A DNA stretch of 64,000 bases, from contig JALGQZ010000015.1 of assembly GCA_023105745.1 (NCBI GenBank), positions 4,239,499-4,303,498 of the forward strand. The letters are read 5' to 3'. The position numbers and the translations under genes were made by a program. Below the pieces are notes generated by a model. The model saw only the letters and a list, made by a program, of their open reading frames with translations. It was not told where the DNA came from and made no database searches. Below are positions 48,064 to 58,950 of the stretch, piece by piece. Source of the DNA: Austropuccinia psidii. Taxonomy: Eukaryota; Basidiomycota; Pucciniomycetes; Pucciniales; Sphaerophragmiaceae. The first letter of the stretch is position 1, and every line of letters starts with the position of its first letter.

Positions 48064-50463
48064 GTGGGGTATAATTATATCTTTGATAATTGTCCCAATG
48101 GAAGTCATCTTCCCTGATGCACTTTTAAAGTTCTTTGCCTTAGTGGGAAAGAGCTGCTTTTCCCAGTTTGGGAAGTGGTTGTCCAGATAATCTCTGGCCA
48201 CTATGGAGCAGTGTGCTCCACTGTCAATGATCAATGGATGTTGAGCATTGTCAATACATACAGTCATCTTTGTGGCTGTTCCATGTATGTATGCCATTCC
48301 TTTAGTTGGTGTAAGCAGGAATGTTTGTACATCTTGTGTGTGTTTGCAAAAGTTTTTGTTGGCAGTGTCCTGTGGCATACCTGCTTCCAACTGTATGTCC
48401 TGAATTTCTAGTGGGGGTTCCTCGTGGTATTCCACTAGAAATTCTTCTCTTGGGTCTTGTTCATCATCAGATGGTTCTCTGATGGCATCACCCATAGAGT
48501 CTGATTCAGAATCCTCTGTTGGAGATTCTTCCTCTGGGACTTTCTCAATGGAATAGACTTTTTTCTTTGCCTTTGGACAGTTGTTGGCATAGTGGTCTGT
48601 TGAACCACAATTGTGACAAGAATTTCTCTTCTTTGCCACTTCTGCCACTCTTTCTTTGGGTTTGTCTTTAAACTCTACCCTGAAAGGTTGTTTCTCTTTG
48701 AAACCACTGCTCTTATATGGGGTGAATTTCCCTATATTAGTCCTTTTCCTTATGTCTTGTAAGGTGTTGGAAATGTCATCTAGAGTGCAATTTTGGTTGC
48801 ATCTGCATTTTACTGCATGCTCTAGCTCTCCTGGCAGTTGTGTCAGAAGATTATGGTTTCTCATTTGGATATTCATCTGAGGATCAATGGCTTTCAGTCT
48901 TTTGGACTGTCTAAGACACCATTCATATGGATCTTTGTCCACAGAGTACTTGTCATTTTCAAATGAAATGGTCTTTTGCCATATCCAAGTTCCATTACTG
49001 TACTTTTGGATGATCTGACTCTTCCACCATGGCCAGTTTCTTCTGCCATGGATTTCTTTCATTTCTGTATACCATATACTAGCATGACCTTTAAATGCTG
49101 TGTTTAATCTAGCAGTGATCCAGTAATCTGGTATGCTTGGTACATCAATGAAGAGTCCATAAATATAATCTATGAGTTCCATATGATCATATTCTCCTGA
49201 TCCAGGGAGTTTGGGCCAACTTAAGGCCTCAGGAAGCTGCTTCAAGGCTTCCTTCTCTGAATAATACATGCCATCTCCATCCTGGTATTGTGATGGGGAT
49301 CTTGCCTTATTCATCAACATGGCATCTGGTTGATATGGATTATCCATAACTTGGCCTTGTGGTTGAGGCTTCAAGCTATGGTAGGCATTGAACAATTTGT
49401 TAATGTCTTGATCCAGACACTCCCTGTCCCTTGTGCTGTGGTGTTGTTCTTCAAAGACTATATTCAGTATTTTGTTGGTTTCTTCAGAAGCTTTGCTCAG
49501 TTGAGCATATCCTTCTTGAAGATTTTTAACTATCTGTTCCAAGGAGGCTTGAGTTTGTCTCATCCTCTCTTGGCCAGCTTTAATTTCTGCAAACTGCTTT
49601 GCAGATTGTTCAGCATATTGGGACATTTGTAACCACAGTGTATCACTGTTGATGTTACTCTCAGATGCGACAATGTTATTTTCAGTCTGAGTGGGGGTAA
49701 TATTTCTATTACTAGGAATACTGATTCTAGAGTGGTTTACAGCTACTTCTGGTTCTTGTGTACTTCTTTTACCAAATCTAACAGCTTCTGAATCATGGGG
49801 TCTGACTCTTTCCTCCTCTGGTTGGAGGAGGCTTTGTTCTTGCCCTTGTTTCCTTGTCTTCTCCTGGAGACTTCCTGGAATTGTGAAGAATGGTGACTCT
49901 TGGCCACTGATCTGCTGGTTTCTGAATGGTGTGAAGCCACTGGAGAGCTGATTTGGCCTGCTCCTTGTGAACCTGAAGGAATCTGAGTAGGCCCTGTCTG
50001 GGTTAACTGTTCTTCTATAGCTTGGATAGTGGATTGGTTCTCCCTTATCCTCTGTGCCCTTGCCTCCAGGAGTCTGAACTGCCTGGTAGGATTCCAACCT
50101 TTGGTGATTACCATCTGGACTTTGAAGTCTATCTCTTTGAGACAGATCTTCTGGCAACTTGCTCCGAGTTCTGCCCAGTGACTTGCCAGGTTGAACCTCT
50201 TGTTGTCCATTCTCCATTGAAATAAGTCTTTGAGGAGTTGGTGGAGCTGAAGAACTTGATCCATATCCTTCCAGTCCTCTGGTTTGAGGTTTCTGTTGAA
50301 TTGGAGTGTGAATGGCAAGGTTGATATCATCTCCCTCATTGTTTTGCCATCCACCACTGTGTCCAAGGTGTCCTCTTCCAGGTCTTCTGGTTCTTGAAAA
50401 GCCTTCTCTGTCATCTGGCTGGTTCCTTTGGAAGCCAAGGTCTCTGAGGTATGCAGGGGACAT
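48028..50463 (-). pseudogene. gag: Gypsy gag - protease frame
   Basis: Open for 811 codons; true start uncertain because the first ~240 codons overlap ORF1 in another frame. After ~270 there is a coiled coil (QYAEQSAKQFAEIKAGQERM, QIVKNLQEGYAQLSKAS), a capsid-like domain (SGEYDHMELIDYIYGL, ITARLNTAF, WWKSQIIQKYSNGTW, QLPGELEHAVKCRC), a CCHC knuckle CHNCGSTDHYANNC (48577-48618) that binds RNA, an acidic stretch (SPTEDSESDSMGD), and an aspartic protease start PLIIDSGAHCSIVARDYL (about 48205-48230) with catalytic DSG. Truncated at 48028 by the duplication. Gag forms the cytoplasmic particle; the protease would process gag-pol. It is clearly homologous to the gag at 60257-61414. Confidence 0.88.
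49743..50443 (-). CDS. Gypsy ORF1, upstream frame overlapping gag (spliced exon 2)
   Basis: Open from an upstream ATG at 50477 to TAG 49743 (244 codons), but the better model splices a leader exon to 50443 (see 50512-50830). It reads DMDQVLQLHQLLKDLFQW, NKRFNLASHWAELGASCQK, TKGWNPTRQFRLLEARAQRI, then a Gln/Ser-rich tail ending KKLLDLVKEVHKNQK-like. It overlaps the gag frame in phase -1 for its whole length. The homologous frame at 59208-59873 in the plus-strand element has the same phase and shares NGWNP plus the surrounding helical pattern. Role unknown: it may be the N-terminal gag part reached by frameshift, or a separate protein. Family recalled from rust Gypsy elements. Confidence 0.6.
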
Positions 50464-50511
50464 ATCAGTGTTTGCAAGTAGTCAAAAGATTTATGTTCTT
50501 AGGGTATTTAC

Positions 50512-50830
50512 CTTTGACTGTGCCTTGTACAAATTTGTTATCTGCTGATTTGGGAAGTTTGCCTTTGGAGGTTACAACTGGGTTAATAATTGTAATCTTC
50601 CCTGTACAAGTGGTTAAGGTTGGTTTACCTTGTATTGAAGCAGAGTTTCATGGTTTTCTACTCCTCTGAGTGGCTATTGGTGTCCACCTTTTGGCTGTAA
50701 TGAGGCCTTCACTAAGTCTTTTTCCTTTGCCCTTGCTGCCCTCTGGTTCTGAGGGTGTCACTGGTGTGTTGGCCTGTGACTGGGTCTCAAGTAGTATGAA
50801 ATTTTCTTCCACTGAATCAAACAGGAAAAA
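50512..50830 (-). pseudogene. Gypsy leader exon with GT-AG intron 50444-50511
   Basis: The minus frame reads VEENFILLETQSQANTPVTP, KGKGKRLSEGLITAKRW, one TGA after QRSRKP, then GKITIINPVVTSKG and NKFVQGTVK to 50512. The 68-nt intron runs GTAAATACC to CATACCTCAG and joins phase 1 into ORF1 (K then E). The plus-strand element has the same layout (exon to 59113, GTGAGTACC to ACTACCAG, phase 1, same frame). A CAG at about 50800 preceded by a T-rich tract suggests a further upstream intron. Confidence 0.5.
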
Positions 50831-51365
50831 GAGGGATTATGTCAGTTAAGACTTCTTAGAAGGCTGGTTTTGCACGTCTGAGAATGGCCTCTGGGCTTGT
50901 ATATTATTACAATATGCCCTTGTAAGAAGACAGTGTAATTGAATTGACAATTCCATATCAAAAATACAGCTTACTGATATGTGGTATACTGTTTGTATAC
51001 CAATATCTCACAGATTACTTGTAATTAGCAAGTATAATCTGTCAAAGATGGTGTATTACAGGGCAATTGAGTTAACAATGTGCCCAAACACGCCTCAACT
51101 GTTGGTTTATCAGTATGAGCTGTCTTTATTCAATTAAAAATTAAGACTGTATTAGTGGCTTAAAAGTGTTTTTATATATAAAACATGCCAAAAATACTGG
51201 TCTTGTGGTTATTAGCCATGTGACAGATACTCTTTAAAATATGAGTATTTTTAAAAAAAATAAATAAAAATATATAAAAATATATATTTTTGAGAATAGA
51301 TGACACCTAAAAAGATAAAAAAGAAAAACTTACTTTTAATAAGTCCAAAAAGGTTTTAAAACACG
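50831..51365 (-). other. Gypsy 5' untranslated leader
   Basis: Between the primer-binding-like site and the leader exon. AT-rich, without a protein-like frame. It would hold RNA packaging signals and possibly an upstream non-coding exon. Confidence 0.5.
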
Positions 51366-51380
51366 GCCAGGCCCCCAAAA
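51366..51380 (-). promoter_or_regulatory. primer-binding-like site of the Gypsy element
   Basis: On the minus strand the 5' LTR end CTGACA is followed by TTTTGGGGGCCTGGCCGTGT. Almost the same block follows the LTR at 58457, though those LTRs differ, as expected for a shared minus-strand primer site. I cannot name the tRNA. Confidence 0.65.
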
Positions 51381-52821
51381 TGTCAGGATGAGTCTATGTT
51401 GAAGTGGTAATAAGGCTATTTACAACTAAAACTATGACTGTGACACGTAGAAAAATACTTTTAAAATACTTTGATAAAGGTTTAAAGATGGTTTAATTTG
51501 ATAATAAAAGGGCTTTACTATAAGGAATATAGTGGTGGTGAGCGCTGTTGAAAGCCCTGGGTGCAGCTTTACCTGTTGGGTTACAATAATAAAGACTACA
51601 ATACTTTTAATTTAAGAGTATACCTGATGATTAACCAAGAGTAAAACTGTTTTTTACAGTTTAATATGTAGGTTATTCAAGAAGAGGATGAGGAGACAAT
51701 TCTGGCTGTGAAAAGCCTCCTTTTTATCCTGAAATGGGGTGGAAAGGGTGCTAGACCTTTCCGCGTAGAGGAAGTGAAGATTTTTTCACTCTCTAGTACT
51801 GGCTTGTGGTTTGAAAACAGCCTGTATAGCCTGTATTGGGCTCAGATGTGGTTTTGAAACCACATCTGGGCAGTTTTCACCAATACAGGATGAAAATTTT
51901 CATCTGGGGACCTCACAGCCTGATTCTGAAGTGTATGGCGCGTAGAATGCTGTACAGATACTGTATGGGGCCCCAGTATTGACTGAAATATGAGGTATTG
52001 AAGTAAAAACATGCTTCTTTGTCTATTTGACACCTCATATTCATGATTATGGGATATTATCCCATGGTAAGGCTGTATATGACAGCAGGTGGGAATCTGA
52101 CCTTAAAACAGCCATAACTTTGTCAATTCTTGAGATATCAACCTCAAAATTGGTTCAGTGTGTAGCCCTGTATGTTCTCTACACAATGGTACCTCATTTG
52201 ATATGGGTGTCATTAAAAATGGCAAAGTTATCCCATGTACAAGATTTTGTACATTTGTGTGTTTTAGGCAAAAAACTGTATTGAGCTTGTTTGCCCCATA
52301 ACTTCTGCTGTAGTTGAGATATGGGGAAGTGGATGACACCATCAGATAGCCCTGATTGTGCTATTTCCAAAAAGACCCCACTTCAAGTATCTCACACTAG
52401 AACTGTAGAAGTTAGATGAGAGGTGAATGTTTTGGTCACCCTTATTTGGCCTGAAATTGACCATAACTCCAGAAATATCGGTGCTAGCTCAGTTTAACTG
52501 GTACCATTGGATAGCCCTGGCTTAAAGCTTCATTTTGAATACCCATTTGATGGGGTTAAGCCTTTCCTTCTAGATTTTAGATGAGAGGTGAAAATTAAGG
52601 TTTATGCTCAGCAATAACTTTGAGCAGGAATAACTTTGTTATTTCTTGTCCTATGGTGATGGGACTTATATTTTCAGAAAGAAGTGAGTTTCCTCTTTCT
52701 TTTGATACATTTTGAGCTGATTTGGCTCAGTTCCCTGTTTTGGTGGTATCTTGGCTATACCATTGGTTTATGGTATTTTGGCTGTCATGCTTGTGTTCTG
52801 GTTTTGAGTCACAGGCTGACA
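51381..52821 (-). repeat. 5' LTR of the Gypsy element
   Basis: 1441 bp partner of 43107-44547. Many differences between the two are CG versus TG/CA (for example 51446-51447, 51543-51544, 51667-51668, 51762-51765, 52258-52259). It contains the conserved hairpin at 51830-51889. Confidence 0.93.
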
Positions 52822-52826
52822 GTAGC

Positions 52827-53518
52827 TCTTTACCTCCTTGGTACATCAAAATAGAAGTTTATTTGCTATTCTCTTAAGATTTACTGTAGCTTTAACATGG
52901 TAACCAAGTTCCCAAAGTGCTTTAGTTTACTAATTGGGCCAATATCAGCCATGGATCCAAGCTTTGGAGCTGTCCACGCCTCTGAGGCCTCAGAAGTTGG
53001 GTACCCTGGCTCTCTTTGATGTCTTTTGCCCCCCTTGCTTATTTTTCACGTCAAAATAGAAATTTAAGCTTCAAGTGAGATATCCACCACCAGTGTACCA
53101 AAGGTCCATGTAGGAATACCATGATATTAAGTGCTCAAAACATGCATCACACTATTCTTAGTGTATATGTAATGTGGGATTTCCCAAATTCCCATTATTT
53201 TGGCATGAAATTAAGAATTTTTTTTTTTCACAGATCCTTTATGGGGTATTGAAGTATTTTCCATATTACCACCTCAAAGGGTTAATTTGAGCTTATTCAC
53301 TATATGGAGCTACCCTAGGTGACGTTTTTGTGTGGAATCCAAATCTAGCCTTAAATCCATGGATTTACTTACTCAATAAAAGGTTATTCATTGTTTCTGA
53401 AATTAAGAATGATGAATTTTGGATATATGCATGACTTATGAGTTATGCATAATTCATAATTTATTTTTAAGATAATTGTGGCCTATTTGGGTATGCAAAA
53501 TATACCTCAAGGCTCACA
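52827..53518 (-). repeat. inserted solo LTR (family beta), 5' segment
   Basis: On the minus strand it begins TGTGAGCCTTGAGGTAT at 53518 and runs to the Gypsy insertion. It joins 41889-43106 and is followed on the plus side by the target duplication AAGTT (53519-53523). Confidence 0.8.
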
Positions 53519-54585
53519 AAGTTTGATGACATCATAGGCTTTTCAGAAGCCTCAAATTTGTTTATTTTATTAGTATCAATCAAAATCTAATATTATTCAC
53601 CAGTTTTATCACTTATATAACTGTTAAACCTAAAATAAGATCACAGTGAGTGATCATAAATGATCAATTTGAAGCTTAAGCTTTGATAATTAATAAATTT
53701 TAGTTTATACACGCTACATCTCTTCAGAGAGTGAATTCTGATAGCTTTGAATGTGCATATCAACCTTCTAAGAGCATTTAATTACATCCTCAAAACACTA
53801 TTTTTGATGATTTTTCTTGTATCATCTTTTCTGTTGAAATTCAATATTTTGAACTTCAAACCTTGATTTTAGGGTTTTTTACCTTGAATATTATGATAAA
53901 AAAATACATCATTTTTAATTTCTGAAGAATTAGAGCCTGAATATTCACTTTGTTTTAAGTTTGGGCCACTTTCAAAACAAAGTGGTCAACAGCTCTAGCA
54001 ATTTTGTTTAATAAATTCTTACAAGATATAACCTTGTTTATAGCCTGTCAAATAAAGATGAAATCTGTGTTTTTACAGTAGTTATGTGCTAAATTTATTT
54101 CTGGCTTAACTTTCTATCATGTATATTTCAAGAGATATTAGTTGAAAGTATTAATGTGTTCACTGACCAAAAAAGTGCATATATTCAGCTTAATTCCTGA
54201 AGTATTGACTTTAGAGAAACTACATAGAATTTTTTTATGTGTAGTTTTTCATGGGGAATCCAATGGTGAAATTTGTTTCACATGTTATTCCATTGGTTTC
54301 TGAGATAAATAAGAATTTATGTCTTTTTATGGTATTTTTAGCCTATTACTCATTAGTTATTGACTTTACAGATATGCCATAAAAGTGCTATATGTGTGTT
54401 TTCTCATGGGGAATATAATGGTGTAATTTATTTTAAATTCTTATTCATCAGATTCTAAGTTAATTCAGCATTCATTCCTTTTTATGGTATTTTTACTTAT
54501 TTTAAGATAATTATTTGGAGGAATAATAATGTAAAGTTTTTCTTGTGACATTTTTGGATATGTGGTCATATCTCAAAGGCTCACA
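53519..54585 (-). repeat. outer LTR (family alpha), 5' segment
   Basis: On the minus strand it begins TGTGAGCCTTTGAGATATG at 54585 right after polypurine GGAGGTAGGGAA, and continues across the solo LTR into 41888-41028. It matches, inverted, 56494-57540; for example GGTCAACAGCTCT at 53983 versus its reverse near 57066. It is the 3' LTR of a minus-strand chromovirus. Confidence 0.8.
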
Positions 54586-54597
54586 TTCCCTACCTCC
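54586..54597 (-). promoter_or_regulatory. polypurine tract of the host chromovirus
   Basis: Minus-strand GGAGGTAGGGAA abuts the LTR start TGTGAG, in the same position as at 44548-44559. Confidence 0.7.
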
Positions 54598-54703
54598 AAA
54601 AAGGATCTTACTAAAATCTGATATAGTTAATCAGGGTATCATCCACTGTCCTATTTCTTCATTAGACTTTCTTAGTCATGAAGCTCAATAATGCTTAGCT
54701 CTT

Positions 54704-54952
54704 TTATTCTTCAGGTCTTCTTTCATGTATGAAACTTCTTACTAGTTTATCAGAATTAGTTATATCTTTCTCAAGTAGCCATTCATCTTCTTAAGTTGGG
54801 TTTCTATACCTTACAAGGTATTCCCTTTCTTTTTTGCTTCTTGTCCTTCTTTCTTCAAGGACTTTTACAATTTTCTTTTCTTCTCCTTCTTCTAGAGGGG
54901 GGATTGAAAGTGGGGGTTTATTTCTTAATGAAAATCAATCTTTTTCACTTTA
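54704..54952 (-). pseudogene. chromodomain remnant of the host chromovirus
   Basis: The minus translation reads FSLRNKPPLSIPPLEEGEEK, KIVKVLEERRTRSKK, EYLVRYRNPT, a stop, then EDEWLLEKDITNSDKLVRSF to TAA 54704. It aligns with the Gypsy chromodomain (KIIRARKIRLNGKDQ, YLVRFKNQTADKDKW). Only this end of pol remains; upstream sequence is replaced by the LTR fragment at 54953. It shows that the alpha LTR belongs to a second chromovirus family. Confidence 0.75.
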
Positions 54953-56493
54953 TTTAAGGTTTGTCTATGAAACTTTTGATAATAGTAACAATATCAAGAG
55001 TACTATGACTGTCCTCAGTAAAAAAATATAATATAATAAAATATTATAACCACAAATTTAAATATAATTATTAGAAATAACTATATATATAAAAAATGAA
55101 TTTAATTATTATTATATAAAGTAATAATAAAAATATATAATAATTATAATAAATCATATTTATTCTATTATTGTTATAGTCACTGACACTTATAACAATA
55201 AGAAGTGTAAAGCTCTTAATGAGACAATTACATGTGGAAAATATAAATATATACCCACTTATAAATAATATATAAATATTATTTATAAAAGAACTATAAA
55301 AAACACTGTGCAGAAATAATTCTTATAGAAAAATTCTATATAAAAAAATACTAATAATAGATAAAAAAGATATAGAATTTTAGAGAAAAACTTACTTATA
55401 ATATAAATTTCATACAACAAGTCAAATATAACAGTTATTATATTAAATAATCATTATAAGTTAAAAAAACGCCAAAAGTCAATATTTTAGCTGATAAAAC
55501 AACTTTTTTTGATAAAAGATATGATTCAAGAGTTTTTGAGAGGAATTTGTGGATTTTGAAAGATAGTTTAAAGACAATAATTTTATAAAATAAAATATAT
55601 TATTGTTGATTACAAAAAGAATATAATTTTTATGATTTCAATTATTCAATTTAAGATTTATAAAGAGTAAAATAATTCATAAATATTTTAATAATAAGAT
55701 CTTATATATAATAAACCTTTACCTGTTTAAATGTCTTATATGATTGGATTGATAATTGATGATGGACGTAAACAGTGATGAAAAGACTCTTTTTATGTCT
55801 ACAGAGAAGCTCTCATGATTCATAATGGATAAAGAGGGTGTTCTCAGGTCAAAACTGAAAAACCATGCTTAAAAGTAAGGTTCTTAACTTAAGGTAACTT
55901 ATTTTTAATTCCAATTTAAAGTTACCAGTGTTATTATTAACTCCAAGTAGCTTTGATCCTAATTTAAGTTAATTATTTTGAGTTTTAATATAAAATAAGT
56001 TTCTTTATATCAAGGTTCATCACATGAACATCTTAAAGAGCGTTTAAAGCAGAAATCTCTTAAGCTCAATTTTGAATTGATTTTGAAAGAAGTCTTAATT
56101 TTCTTTAAGTATAATTAAAAGAGTAGGTTTCCAGGCTAATTACCCAGAAAATTCTTTTATAAAAGATACTTAAAATTTAATTTATCTATAGATAATCTTC
56201 AATTCTAAGCTGTGTGAAACTTTCAAGCAAATACATCAAGAATTGGAATTTTAATGAATTTTTGAATTTATTACTATTTTTCCACATAAAATAGCAATAC
56301 ACACTAAAACTTAAATTTTGATAAGGTTTTAATGCTTTTAACCTTAAGGCTTTAAGCTTAATTAAGTTTTGAAAGTTCCTAAAATCTCAATTCTAAGCCT
56401 GCATATTGCAATTTACCCTTTGGCAGCTTGAAATTCCTGTCCAAATTTGAATAAAACCAGTTTGAGTTTTAAGGTTGGATCAAAGTCTAATCT
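54953..56493 (-). repeat. LTR fragment (family gamma) inserted in the chromovirus
   Basis: Closely matches 9427-10968 over its full length (for example GGCAGCTTGAAATTCCTGTC at 56419 and at 10890). The left end TTTAAGGTTTGTCTATG is the eroded 3' terminus. Its 5' part is cut at 56494 where the next element starts. Confidence 0.75.
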
Positions 56494-58457
56494 TGTGAAC
56501 CTTTGAGATATGACCACATACCCAAAAAGGTCACAAGAAATATTGAAAATAATTATCTTAGAAATATAAAATTGCCATAAATAGGCATAAAACTTGGTTT
56601 AACTCAAAAACCAATGAATAAACATGTGAAATGAATTACACCATTGGATTCACCATGGTAAAATACACATATACCATTTTTATGGCATATCTGTAAAATC
56701 AATATTCAATGAGCTATAAGCTATAATACCTTAAAAAAAACATAAATCATTTATTATTTCAGAAACCAATGAAAAAACATGTGAAATAAATTGTACCATT
56801 GGATTCCCCATGAAGCTTCACACATAAAATACTCAAGAAGCTAATCTTCAAGGTCAATACTTAAAGAATTAAGTTGAATATATGCACTTTTTTGGTCAAC
56901 ACATATATTCAAGGATTTCAGCTAATATCTTTTGAAATATACATGATAGAGTGATGAACAAAAGATAAAGTCACCACGTAATTACTGTAGGAACACAGAA
57001 ATGAACTTTATTTCTCAAGTTATAAACAAGGTTAAAACCTGTAATGGATTATTGACTAAAATCAACAGAGCTGTTGACCACTTTGTTGTGAAAGTGGTCC
57101 AAGCTTAGAAATAAGTAGAGAGTAAGATTCTACTAGTTTATTTGTGAAGAATGGCGTAATTGTTATTATAAAATTCAGGGTAAAACCCCTTGAAATCATG
57201 GTTTGAAGTTTAAAATATTAAATTTCAACAGAAAAGATGAGTTAAAAGGAAAATCATCATAAATAGAGTTTTGATGATGTAATGAAATTCTCTTGGCAGC
57301 ATGATACTGTTATGCCACGCTATTAGAATTCACTCTCTGAATTGCTGTAGCCTGTAAAACCCAAAAGCTATTAAGGCTCAAAGCTTGAGCTTAATTTGAT
57401 CATTTATGATCACTCACTCTAACCTTGAATTGAGTTTAACAGTCATATGAGTGATACAATTGGTGAATACTGTTAGTTTTTGATTAAAGCTAATACAAAA
57501 CATGAATTTTGGGGTTCTGCCAAGCCTTGACTTCATCAAATTTAGAGCTATAGTGATAGCTCTAAATAATGGCGTAATAATGAGATAAGATGGTTTGATC
57601 ATGATGTAATCATCACCAAACCTTAAAATATTGGAAAATTCCAGTGGATATTATCAGTGCATGTGTACTAGAAGCCTGTTGGACTCTAGGAGGAAGGAAT
57701 TTAATATAAATAGAGCTCTTTTTACTCTATTTCCCCCTCAGACGCTTACAAAAAATCAAATCATTAGATAAAAAGGTAAGTTCTTTATTCTTTATATACA
57801 AGAACTTTTATATTATTAAGGACCAAAGATAATCTTATAATAATATTCATCTCTGACGTGATTATTGCAATTATTTAACGGTTTTGTTTAAATTTCTCTT
57901 AAAAATCTCAATTCCACGTAAAATCAAGAAAATTTGTAATTTCTCTTAAATTTTATTGTAACTACAACTTAAATAAGTTGTATTTACATTTTTAGGCATA
58001 ACATTATTTAAAATTATTATATTTAGCATTCAAAGTAGGTTATTTCTCTTATTATAATAATTTTTCTCTATTATTACTTTAATAATTCTATAATTAATAT
58101 AAATAGTATTTATATTAATTTATAACTTTAATATTAGTAATATTATTGTTATTAATTGTTTTTATTCATAAAAAGAAATTTTTTATGCCTTTATTATTTG
58201 TTGGTAACAATGATAAAGTGCTTTTCAATATATTAATTATCTTATATTAATATATTTATTGTATTTTATTATATTTTTATAATATAAATTATATTATTAT
58301 ATTTATTTAATAATATAATTATTTTACGCCATGATTATAATAATTCCTTATTAGTATAATTATTTTTATCTTATTTATTTCATTTATAAGGACATCTATA
58401 GTACAATAAGTAAAATATTAGTAATTTTTACTTATTGTTTCATAGTCAAACCTTACA
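56494..58457 (+). repeat. 5' LTR, family alpha (1964 bp)
   Basis: It begins TGTGAACCTTTGAGATATG and ends CATAGTCAAACCTTACA. TATAAATAG is at 57705-57713 and a hairpin at 57540-57567. The first ~1047 bp match 53524-54585 inverted and the rest matches 41028-41888 inverted and 1790-2617 direct. Confidence 0.82.
57540..57567. promoter_or_regulatory. perfect 12-bp inverted repeat in the LTR U3
   Basis: Arms ATTTAGAGCTAT and ATAGCTCTAAAT around AGTG. The homologous copy at 41861-41886 has TTAGAGTTAT / ATAACTCTAA, so both arms changed together. About 140 bp upstream of the TATA box; possible protein-binding palindrome. Confidence 0.55.
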
Positions 58458-58475
58458 TTTGGGGCCTGGCCGTGA
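58458..58475 (+). promoter_or_regulatory. primer-binding-like site
   Basis: TTTGGGGCCTGGCCGTGA directly follows the LTR end. Nearly identical to the site at 51366-51380 of the other Gypsy family. Confidence 0.65.
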
Positions 58476-58950
58476 TATTTACTTTAAAGAGCTTAAAAAA
58501 TATTTTATTTGGGTTTATCCAATAATAAATTATTACTTTAATCATAAAAATATATAATAATTTTATATTTTATTGATTTTAAAAGCTATTGAGGCATTTG
58601 GAAAGCAATTGTACTGTCTTACACGTGGTTTTTCACATCCTTAGACTTGCAAAAACCTTCTTTGAGTGACTCTAGTGATTAAAAAAGATATTTTATAAAT
58701 TGAAATTAATTTTATATTATAATTTAATTTCAAAAAAGAATCATATTCATTTTTATTTTATTCTTTAAAAATAAAAACATAAAAAATAATAAAAAATAAT
58801 AAAAACCAATAAAAAAAGTTATTTTATTCATTTTAATTTCATTTCTTTATTTATTTTCACTTTTTGACAAGATATAAAAGCAATTTTTACATGGAAAATT
58901 GCCATATCTTACCAAAAATAACACTTCTTATATAAAAGACTCATATTTAT
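58476..58950 (+). other. 5' untranslated leader of the plus-strand element
   Basis: AT-rich, no coding frame. TTTGTATTTTTTAG just before 58963 could be an acceptor of an upstream leader intron, as in the other Gypsy. Confidence 0.4.

Larger units (their letters stand above)
43107..52821 (-). mobile_element. full-length chromodomain Ty3/Gypsy element (9715 bp)
   Basis: Both LTRs are 1441 bp (43107-44547, 51381-52821), begin TGTCAG and end CTGACA, and are flanked by a perfect 5-bp duplication GTAGC (43102-43106, 52822-52826). Order on the minus strand: 5' LTR, primer-binding-like site, leader exon, ORF1/gag, CCHC knuckle, protease, RT, RNase H, integrase, chromodomain, polypurine tract, 3' LTR, which is the Gypsy order. 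Stops and frameshifts in pol and RT YIND instead of YxDD mean it cannot move by itself. LTRs differ at a few dozen sites by eye, so the insertion is not recent. Confidence 0.93.

Noticed and set aside
45423..50669. Many plus-strand open frames of 60-105 codons opposite the Gypsy pol and gag
   Set aside because: They lie antisense to clearly conserved RT, RNase H, integrase and gag sequence; shadows of the real coding strand.
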